Source: Mycetohabitans endofungorum (GTDB lineage Bacteria > Pseudomonadota > Gammaproteobacteria > Burkholderiales > Burkholderiaceae). Taken from it: a stretch of DNA of 64,000 bases. Shown here piece by piece: positions 57,857 through 64,000 of this stretch. The stretch is taken from assembly GCF_037477895.1 (NCBI RefSeq), contig NZ_CP132744.1:1860001-1924000 (forward strand). Reading direction: 5' to 3'. The notes under the pieces were generated by a model. That model was given only the letters and a program-made list of their open reading frames with translations. It did no database searches and was not told the origin of the DNA. Within the stretch, counting starts at the first letter, position 1. The number at the start of each line of letters is the position of its first letter. The position numbers were made by a program, and so were the translations under genes.

Positions 57857-58558
57857 TCAGACTGTCTTGGCCAGCCGGTAGCCGCTGCCGCGCACTGTCT
57901 CAATCATAGCATCGCAGCCGGCCGGCTTGAGCGCGGCACGCAGCCGCTTGATGTGCACGTCCACCGTGCGCTCTTCGACGAACACGTGGTCGCCCCATAC
58001 CTGGTCGAGCAGTTGCGTGCGGCTGTGCACGCGTTCCGGATGCGTCATAAAGAAATGCAGCAGGCGAAATTCGGTCGGCCCAAGGTCGAGCTGGGTTTCC
58101 TCGCCGTTGCCGTTCGCCACGACGCGATGCGTCGCCGGGTCCAGTCGCAAGCCGTTGATCGACACGACATCCTCGGTGAGCTGCGGCGCGCGGCGTCGTA
58201 GCACCGCCTTGATACGTGCCATCAACTCCTTGGGAGAAAACGGCTTGGTCACGTAGTCATCGGCGCCGATCTCCAACCCGAGCACCTTGTCCTGCTCCTC
58301 GCCCCGCGCAGTCAGCATGATGATCGGGATGTGCTTGGTGCGCTCGTTGCTGCGCAACTCGCGTGCGAATGCAACGCCCGACTTGCCAGGCAGCATCCAG
58401 TCGAGCAACACCAGGTCCGGCAGGACATCACTGATCAAATTCAGCGCCTGCTCGGCGTTGTACGCGCGAATCGGACAGTGTCCCGCGTGCTGCAGGTTCA
58501 CCGAAATCAACTCGGCAATCGCGGGCTCATCCTCGATCACGAGAATGCTGCTAGGCAT
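57857..58558 (-). CDS. phoB: phosphate regulon response regulator PhoB
   Basis: An OmpR-type response regulator of 233 residues. The receiver domain has the acidic pocket (ILVIEDEPAIAE), the phospho-acceptor aspartate in LVLLDWMLPGKSG and the lysine in DDYVTKPFSPKEL. The C-terminal winged helix (LGPTEFRLLHFFMTHPERVH, then GDHVFVEERTVDVHIKRLR) binds Pho boxes such as the one before pstS. Confidence 0.97.
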   Translation of the reverse strand: MPSSILVIEDEPAIAELISVNLQHAGHCPIRAYNAEQALNLISDVLPDLVLLDWMLPGKSGVAFARELRSNERTKHIPIIMLTARGEEQDKVLGLEIGADDYVTKPFSPKELMARIKAVLRRRAPQLTEDVVSINGLRLDPATHRVVANGNGEETQLDLGPTEFRLLHFFMTHPERVHSRTQLLDQVWGDHVFVEERTVDVHIKRLRAALKPAGCDAMIETVRGSGYRLAKTV

Positions 58559-58611
58559 CGGCACCTCTTTCGCCTTTCTAGGATCGTACAGTTAAACGAA
58601 GCAGCGCAGTC

Positions 58612-59316
58612 CTACAACAGCGCTTCACGCTCGAGCTGGTCGCGTGGCACGTGCCGCACGTCCGTGCCCTTGACAATGTAGATGATGAACTCGGCGATGT
58701 TCTTCGCATGGTCACCGATACGCTCGACCGCCTTCGCGACGAACAGCAGATCCAGCCCAGCCGAAATCGTGCGTGCATCTTCCATCATGTATGTCACGAG
58801 CTTGCGCACGAACGTCCGGAATTCGTCGTCGATCGCCTTGTCGTCGCGCACGATCTGCGCGGCAGCGACCGTGTCCAGCCGGGCAAACGCGTCCAGCGCG
58901 CGACGCAGGATTGACGTCGCCATGTCGCCGGCCAGCCGGATTTCCGCGATGTTCACTGTACGCGCATTGCCATCCTCCATGATTCGCTTCACGCGTTTGG
59001 CGATCTTCTCTGCTTCGTCGCCGGCGCGTTCCAGGTTCGTGATCGTCTTCGAGATGGCCATCAGCAGCCGCAAGTCGCGCGCCGCGGGCTGGCGCCGCGC
59101 GATGATATGATTGCACGCCTCGTCGATCTCGACTTCCATCGAGTTGAGCCGCGCCTCGTCGGCGATCACTTGGTCGGCTACCTCGGCGTCAAAATGGTTC
59201 AACGCCTGCATCGCCTTGATGATCTGCGACTCCACCAGCCCCCCCATCTCGAGGACTCTGGACGAAACCTGGTTCAGGTCCGCGTCGAACTGGCTGGACA
59301 AATGCTTGTCGGACAT
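58612..59316 (-). CDS. phoU: phosphate transport system regulator PhoU
   Basis: A 234-residue helical protein that links the Pst transporter to PhoR and represses the regulon when phosphate is plentiful. It has two PhoU repeats, each with the metal-site pattern (IIARRQPAARDLRLLMAISK and later VERIGDHAKNIAEFI). A GGGAGGG ribosome site precedes the ATG. It lies between pstB and phoB. Confidence 0.96.
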   Translation of the reverse strand: MSDKHLSSQFDADLNQVSSRVLEMGGLVESQIIKAMQALNHFDAEVADQVIADEARLNSMEVEIDEACNHIIARRQPAARDLRLLMAISKTITNLERAGDEAEKIAKRVKRIMEDGNARTVNIAEIRLAGDMATSILRRALDAFARLDTVAAAQIVRDDKAIDDEFRTFVRKLVTYMMEDARTISAGLDLLFVAKAVERIGDHAKNIAEFIIYIVKGTDVRHVPRDQLEREALL

Positions 59317-59346
59317 GATGCCCTCCCGTCTTGGTAATCTGCTCGA

Positions 59347-60195
59347 TTAACCGAAGCGACCCGTAATGTAGTCTTCTGTTTCCTTGCGCACCGGCTTGAT
59401 AAAAATTTTCTCGGTGCCCCCAAACTCGATCAGCTCGCCCAGGTACATATAGGCAGTGTAGTCCGAACAGCGCGCCGCCTGCTGCATGTTGTGCGTGACG
59501 ATGACCACCGTATAGTCGCCCTTCAGTTCAGCAATCAACTCCTCGATGCGGCCGGTCGAGATCGGATCGAGCGCCGAGCACGGCTCGTCCAACAGCAGCA
59601 CTTCGGGACGGATCGCAATGCCACGCGCGATGCACAGCCGCTGCTGCTGGCCGCCGGACAACCCATAGCCGCTTTGCTGCAGTTTGTCCTTCACTTCGGT
59701 CCACAGCGCGGCCTTGGTCAGGGCCCATTCAACACGGTCATCCATTTCCGAGCGCGACAAAGTCTCGAACATCCGCACGCCAAACGCGATGTTGTCGTAG
59801 ATCGACATCGGAAACGGCGTCGGTTTCTGGAACACCATGCCGACCCGCGCACGCAGCAACGAGATGTCGCGGGTGGTCGCGAGCAGGTTCTCGCCGTCCA
59901 TCAAGATCTCGCCCTCGGCGCGTTGCTCTGGATACAGCGCAAACATCTTGTTGAACGTGCGCAGCAGCGTGGATTTGCCACAACCGGATGGGCCGATGAA
60001 GGCAGTGACCTGTTTCTCGGGAATGCTCAGATTGATGTTCTTCAACGCATGATATTTACCATAGAAAAAGTTCAGGTTTTTCACCTCGATCTTTGGCTGT
60101 ACCAGCACGCGGGCGCCGCTTTTGGCCGGATCGAGCGGAATCGGCGTGTTGGCACCGGTACGAGAAGGGTCGAGGTGGCGCTCAGCCATGTTCAT
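59347..60195 (-). CDS. pstB: phosphate ABC transporter ATPase PstB
   Basis: A 282-residue ATPase with the Walker A site [17 protein letters not shown], the Pst-specific [20 protein letters not shown], the signature [18 protein letters not shown] and Walker [16 protein letters not shown]. All motifs are standard. The N-terminal 30 residues form a variable leader. The start [12 protein letters not shown] was chosen because upstream sequence is the tail of pstA in another frame. Confidence 0.97.
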   Translation of the reverse strand: MNMAERHLDPSRTGANTPIPLDPAKSGARVLVQPKIEVKNLNFFYGKYHALKNINLSIPEKQVTAFIGPSGCGKSTLLRTFNKMFALYPEQRAEGEILMDGENLLATTRDISLLRARVGMVFQKPTPFPMSIYDNIAFGVRMFETLSRSEMDDRVEWALTKAALWTEVKDKLQQSGYGLSGGQQQRLCIARGIAIRPEVLLLDEPCSALDPISTGRIEELIAELKGDYTVVIVTHNMQQAARCSDYTAYMYLGELIEFGGTEKIFIKPVRKETEDYITGRFG

Positions 60196-60212
60196 GGGTA
60201 GTCTTCCGTCGC

Positions 60213-61118
60213 TTACTTCGAAAACAACGCGCGGGCCAAAATGTTCAGGCCCAGCACACTCAGCGTCATCAGGAACACGCCTGCCCACGCGAGCGATTGC
60301 CACTGCGGGAACGGACTCATCGCGAACTTGAAGATCGTATAGGGCAGGTTCGCGATCGGCTGATTCAGGTTCAGGCTGAAGAACTGATTCGATAGCGCGG
60401 TGAACAGCAGGGGGGCGGTTTCGCCAGCAATACGCGCGAGCGCCAGCAGCACGCCCGTCGTGATGCCCGCCACCGACGCCTTCAACGTGATCGATATCAC
60501 CATTTTCCACTTCGGCGTGCCGAGGGCGAATGCCGCCTCGCGCAGCGCATTGGGTACCAGCTTCAGCATATTCTCCGTGGTACGGATCACGATCGGGATC
60601 TGCAACAACGCAAGCGCCACCACACCGGCCCAGCCACTGAAGTGCCCCATGTGAGCGACCACCAGCGCGTAGACGAACAGGCCAACGACAATAGACGGCG
60701 CGGACAACAGGATGTCGTTGATGAAACGCGTCGTGCCGGCTAGCAGGTTGGATTGACCGTACTCGGCCAGATAGACGCCGGCCAGAATGCCGATCGGCGT
60801 GCCGAACAGCGTAGCCAACGCCACCAGTACAAGGCTGCCGACGATCGCGTTGGCCAGTCCACCGCCGTCCGTATTCGGTGGCGGCGTCGATTCGGTGAAC
60901 AGCGTCAGCGACAGTCCATCGACGCCCAGGCGCAGCGTCGTGAACAAGATCCACACTAACCACACCAGGCCAAAGGCCATGGCCAGCAACGACAGGGTCA
61001 ACGCGATTGCGTTGGTACGACGGCGACGCGCCTGCAACCGGATACGCGTCGCATCCTGGGCGTTCGTGCTACCCGGCGACACGAGATCCGAAGCACGAGA
61101 ATGTACGAGTCGGCTCAT
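60213..61118 (-). CDS. pstA: phosphate ABC transporter permease PstA
   Basis: A 301-residue permease with six hydrophobic segments. It carries PTPNTDGG-like loop sequence ([20 protein letters not shown]) and the EAA-type cytoplasmic loop ([20 protein letters not shown]). It overlaps pstC by four bases and is followed by pstB after 17 bp. Confidence 0.95.
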   Translation of the reverse strand: MSRLVHSRASDLVSPGSTNAQDATRIRLQARRRRTNAIALTLSLLAMAFGLVWLVWILFTTLRLGVDGLSLTLFTESTPPPNTDGGGLANAIVGSLVLVALATLFGTPIGILAGVYLAEYGQSNLLAGTTRFINDILLSAPSIVVGLFVYALVVAHMGHFSGWAGVVALALLQIPIVIRTTENMLKLVPNALREAAFALGTPKWKMVISITLKASVAGITTGVLLALARIAGETAPLLFTALSNQFFSLNLNQPIANLPYTIFKFAMSPFPQWQSLAWAGVFLMTLSVLGLNILARALFSK

Positions 61119-62098
61119 CGTGCGCCCTCCCCTTTTTCCAGACGCAACAACATCAACTTGGACAAAGCAAGCACGATGAAGGTAATCAAGAACAGGATCA
61201 GCCCCAGCTCCATCAATGCTGCCGTATGCAGCCCGGGCTGGGCCTCAGCGAATTCATTGGCCAACGCCGACGTGATGCTGTTGCCCGGAGCGAACAACGA
61301 AGCACCGGACAGCAGATTGGTGTTGCCGATCACGAACGTGACCGCCATGGTCTCGCCGAGCGCACGGCCTAAGCCGAGCATGATGCCGCCGATTACACCG
61401 GTCTTCGTAAACGGCAGCACGATTTTCCACATGACTTCCCAGGTCGTACAGCCAATGCCGTACGCGGACTCCTTTAGCAGGACCGGGGTCGCTTCGAACA
61501 CGTCGCGCATGACCGCAGAGATATACGGGATGGTCATGATCGCGAGGATAACGCCGGCGGCCAGGATGCCGATGCCCACCGGCGGGCCGGCCACCAGCGC
61601 GCCGACTAGCGGCATTGAACCGAGCACGGTTTGCAGCGGCTTCTGGAACCCGCTCGCAAAGATCGGCGCGAACATCAACAGACCCCACATGCCGTAGACA
61701 ATGGACGGGATCGCGGCCAGCAGCTCGATCGCGATGCCCAACGGGCGCCGCAGCCAGGCAGGTGAGAGTTCGGTCAGGAACAGCGCAATGCCGAAGCTGA
61801 CCGGTACCGCGATGATCAGGGCGATCAGCGATGTGGCGATCGTGCCGTAGATCGGCACCAGCGCACCGAATTGATCGGAGGGTGGATCCCAATCAGCGCG
61901 CCACAGGAACGAAAAGCCAAACTTTCGGAGGGTCGGCAGGGACGAGATGATTAGCGAAACGATGATCCCGCCAAGCATCAGCAAGGTCACGATCGCGGCA
62001 AGCCGCGCCAGCTCACCGAAGACGATATCACCTGTGCGGCCCGGCACTTTCATTGCACGGTTGCCGCCCGAGCCGGATGCAGTCTGAACGTCGGCCAT
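61115..62098 (-). CDS. pstC: phosphate ABC transporter permease PstC
   Basis: A 327-residue permease of the Pst system with six or seven hydrophobic segments. It has [20 protein letters not shown], a PstC hallmark, and the EAA loop region ([20 protein letters not shown]). The start [20 protein letters not shown] replaces a longer frame whose leader overlaps pstS. It lies 115 bp downstream of pstS. Confidence 0.95.
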   Translation of the reverse strand: MADVQTASGSGGNRAMKVPGRTGDIVFGELARLAAIVTLLMLGGIIVSLIISSLPTLRKFGFSFLWRADWDPPSDQFGALVPIYGTIATSLIALIIAVPVSFGIALFLTELSPAWLRRPLGIAIELLAAIPSIVYGMWGLLMFAPIFASGFQKPLQTVLGSMPLVGALVAGPPVGIGILAAGVILAIMTIPYISAVMRDVFEATPVLLKESAYGIGCTTWEVMWKIVLPFTKTGVIGGIMLGLGRALGETMAVTFVIGNTNLLSGASLFAPGNSITSALANEFAEAQPGLHTAALMELGLILFLITFIVLALSKLMLLRLEKGEGAR

Positions 62099-62213
62099 GA
62101 TGCCTCTTAACAGACCACGCGGCGCAACGCGCGCGTAGCCGGTTGTCGTCAAAGCACCACGCGCCAGCGCGGCACGAAGCGGTTGCGCCCGCCGCGCCGA
62201 CACGGGATGTCGG

Positions 62214-63245
62214 TTACCCGGCAAGCGCCTTGCCCGCGCCGTCCTTCACCTTCGACTTCCACTGCATGCGAATTTCACTGATAACCGATTCCGGCAGCGA
62301 GATGTAGTCCAGTTCGTTCGCAGCCTGCGTGCCGTTTTTGAATGCCCAATCGAAGAACTTGAGCGTCTCCTTGCCTTGCTCGGGCTTGTCCTGCGCGGCG
62401 TGCAGCAGCACGAACGTCGCGCCGACCACCGGCCAGGCTTGCTTGCCCGGCTGGTTCGTCAGGATCTGGTAGAAGGATTTCTTCCAGTTGGCGCCGGCGG
62501 CCGCGGCTTTGAACGTTTCGGTCTTCGGCTCGACGACCGTGCCAGCCGGGTTCTTCAGCGCAGTGTAGGTCATATGGTTTTGCTTCGCATAGGCCCATTC
62601 GACGTAGCCGATCGAGCCAGGCAGGCGCTGCACGAACGCGGCCACACCGTCATTGCCTTTGCCGCCGGTGCCCACCGGCCAATTCACCGTCGTGCCTTCG
62701 CCGACCTTCGACCTCCACTCGGCATTCACCTTCGACAGGTAGTTCGTCCAAATGAAGCTCGTGCCCGACCCGTCGGCGCGACGCACCACGGCGACATCAG
62801 TATCCGGCAGCCTCACCTTCGGATTGAGCGCGGCGATCGCCGGGTCATTCCACTTCTTGATCTTGCCCAGGTAGAGATCGCCCAGCACTTCGCCGGACAG
62901 CACCAATTCGCCGGCCCTGATACCCGGCACGTTGATCACCGGCACCACGCCGCCGACCACGGTCGGGAATTGGAACAGGCCATCCTTGGCGAGCACATCG
63001 TCCTTCAGCGGTGCGTCCGAGCCGGCGAAGTCGACCGTCTTCGCGATGATCTGCTTGATGCCGCCGGACGATCCGATACCCTGGTAGTTGACCTTGCCGC
63101 CGCCCGACTTTCGATAGGCATCGGCCCACTTCGTATAAATCGGCGCCGCGAACGTGCTGCCCGCGCCGGTGATATCGGCAGCCTGCACAGACCAGGCAAA
63201 GAGGGCGCCGACAACGCCGGCGATCGCGGTGTGCATCGATTTCAT
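62214..63245 (-). CDS. pstS: phosphate-binding periplasmic protein PstS
   Basis: The 343-residue periplasmic phosphate receptor. The signal peptide ends at AWSVQA before [18 protein letters not shown], the conserved mature N-terminus. Phosphate-contact regions include GSSGGIKQI and [26 protein letters not shown] ribosome site precedes the ATG. It is the first gene of pstSCAB-phoU-phoBR and has a Pho box about 50 bp upstream. Confidence 0.97.
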   Translation of the reverse strand: MKSMHTAIAGVVGALFAWSVQAADITGAGSTFAAPIYTKWADAYRKSGGGKVNYQGIGSSGGIKQIIAKTVDFAGSDAPLKDDVLAKDGLFQFPTVVGGVVPVINVPGIRAGELVLSGEVLGDLYLGKIKKWNDPAIAALNPKVRLPDTDVAVVRRADGSGTSFIWTNYLSKVNAEWRSKVGEGTTVNWPVGTGGKGNDGVAAFVQRLPGSIGYVEWAYAKQNHMTYTALKNPAGTVVEPKTETFKAAAAGANWKKSFYQILTNQPGKQAWPVVGATFVLLHAAQDKPEQGKETLKFFDWAFKNGTQAANELDYISLPESVISEIRMQWKSKVKDGAGKALAG

Positions 63246-63293
63246 GAGACCTCCAAGGGTGAGCGCACTTGAGACATCGCGAAGCTTAGGCGG

Positions 63294-63315
63294 CGTATGT
63301 GACAGTCATGTGACA
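63294..63315 (-). promoter_or_regulatory. Pho box upstream of pstS
   Basis: On the minus strand TGTCACATGAC is followed directly by TGTCACATACG, an 11-bp spaced direct repeat matching the PhoB site (CTGTCAT type). It lies 49-70 bp before the pstS start codon, the normal position. A further CGGTCACA-like half site lies upstream. Confidence 0.88.
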
Positions 63316-63370
63316 TTCGGTGAATCAACTGTGACCGTCACATTATTTTTTTACCGCGCCGGCGCCCAGC

Positions 63371-64000
63371 TCACCCCGCGGTCGCCGCGCGCGCGACTTC
63401 GGCAATGGCTTGCGCGTGGCCGCTTGCCTCATCCGCCCGCTGCGCTTCGACCATCACGCGCAGCACCGGTTCGGTGCCGGACGCGCGGATCAGCACTCGG
63501 CCGCACGGGCCCAATGCGCGCTCGGCCTGCGCGACAGCTTCGCGAATCGCGGTACTGCCTTTCCAATCGGCACCCGGCGTCATCCGCACGTTGACCAGCG
63601 TCTGTGGAAACAATGTCAGCCTGCCAAGCAGTTGAGCTAGCGTTTGGCCGCTACGTTTGATCGCGGCGAGCACGAGCAGCGCCGATACGATGCCGTCGCC
63701 GGTCGTATGGCGGTCCAGCGACAGGATGTGGCCGGAGCCTTCGGCGCCGAGTTGCCAACCCCGTTCGCGCAGTTGCTCCAAGATATAGCGATCGCCTACC
63801 GCGGCACGCACGAATTCGACGCCAAGCTGCTGTAGCGCGACCTCCACCGCTAGGTTCGTCATTAGCGTGCCGACCGCGCCCGGTACCGATCCGTGTGTGA
63901 CAATGCGGTCCTTCACGAGCACGTACAGTAGCTCATCGCCGTTATACAGGCGGCCGGACGCGTCGACGACCTGCAACCGGTCCGCGTCGCCGTCCAGCGC
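63371..64000 (-). CDS. glmM: phosphoglucosamine mutase GlmM (C-terminal part, cut by window edge)
   Basis: The minus strand enters from the right edge reading [20 protein letters not shown], the metal-binding loop of the mutase, and ends 210 residues later. It also shows [20 protein letters not shown] (substrate-binding GEQSGH-type loop, with GAEGSGH) and [16 protein letters not shown] (phosphate-binding loop). GlmM converts glucosamine 6-phosphate to the 1-phosphate for peptidoglycan and LPS. The N-terminal half with the active serine lies outside the window. Confidence 0.94.
   Translation of the reverse strand, partial: ALDGDADRLQVVDASGRLYNGDELLYVLVKDRIVTHGSVPGAVGTLMTNLAVEVALQQLGVEFVRAAVGDRYILEQLRERGWQLGAEGSGHILSLDRHTTGDGIVSALLVLAAIKRSGQTLAQLLGRLTLFPQTLVNVRMTPGADWKGSTAIREAVAQAERALGPCGRVLIRASGTEPVLRVMVEAQRADEASGHAQAIAEVARAATAG

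Noticed and set aside
59347..60963. pstB read as a 538-codon protein
   Set aside because: The first 256 codons overlap pstA in another frame and have no ATPase motif; the Pst ATPase starts at 60195.

Overview
The window looks like a chromosomal segment from a Burkholderiaceae betaproteobacterium. It is GC-rich and carries the order rpsU-yqeY-dnaG-rpoD, folE2, dxs-ispA-xseB, a DUF2782 gene next to thrB and a BPSS1780-type membrane gene, and a complete pst-pho cluster. The number of decayed genes among intact housekeeping genes suggests a host-restricted lineage; a Mycetohabitans-like fungal endosymbiont would fit. The genus is inference, since no database was searched.

Layout. 1-1202: a broken AfsA-like gene and a CAT-anticodon tRNA. 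1232-6497 (minus strand): rpoD, dnaG, yqeY and rpsU, the macromolecular-synthesis operon. 6604-13410: a flavoprotein, tsaD, folE2 and the isoprenoid block dxs, ispA, xseB. 13651-20785: a Rieske oxygenase, a mercaptopyruvate sulfurtransferase, a type II NADH dehydrogenase, polA and a LOG-family gene. 20786-22920: a short AT-rich foreign segment with remnants of IS110 and IS30 transposases, a secreted repeat protein and a DUF4160 remnant. Two copies of the last codons of amn bound this segment, the usual signature of an element that integrated into the 3' end of a gene. 22921-33792: amn, DUF2782, thrB, a membrane protein, uvrD, valS, galU and a TusA-like gene. 33939-37851: a branched-chain amino-acid type ABC transporter with a fused permease-ATPase, altered ATPase motifs and no substrate-binding protein nearby. 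38161-43314: an MFS exporter beside a dead LysR gene, alaS, a gamma-glutamyltransferase remnant and an OsmB-like lipoprotein. 43540-53742: glnS, an EamA transporter, a small His/Lys-rich secreted protein, a dead pirin gene, cnoX, tcdA, pdxH, cfa, a DUF72 gene, msrA and a flavin reductase. 53801-56189: an Lrp-type regulator with a clear operator palindrome, a glutaryl-CoA dehydrogenase stub and ppx. 56332-64000: a 37-bp tandem repeat, then phoR, phoB, phoU, pstB, pstA, pstC and pstS with a Pho box, and the end of glmM.

How the genes work together. Most of the window is replication, transcription, tRNA charging and modification, cofactor synthesis and the phosphate-starvation regulon, all intact. 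Accessory functions (butyrolactone-type synthesis, a LysR regulator, gamma-glutamyltransferase, pirin, glutaryl-CoA dehydrogenase, insertion sequences) are in pieces. The most informative site is the amn/LOG junction, which reads as the scar of a lost integrative element that kept one potentially expressed secreted protein.
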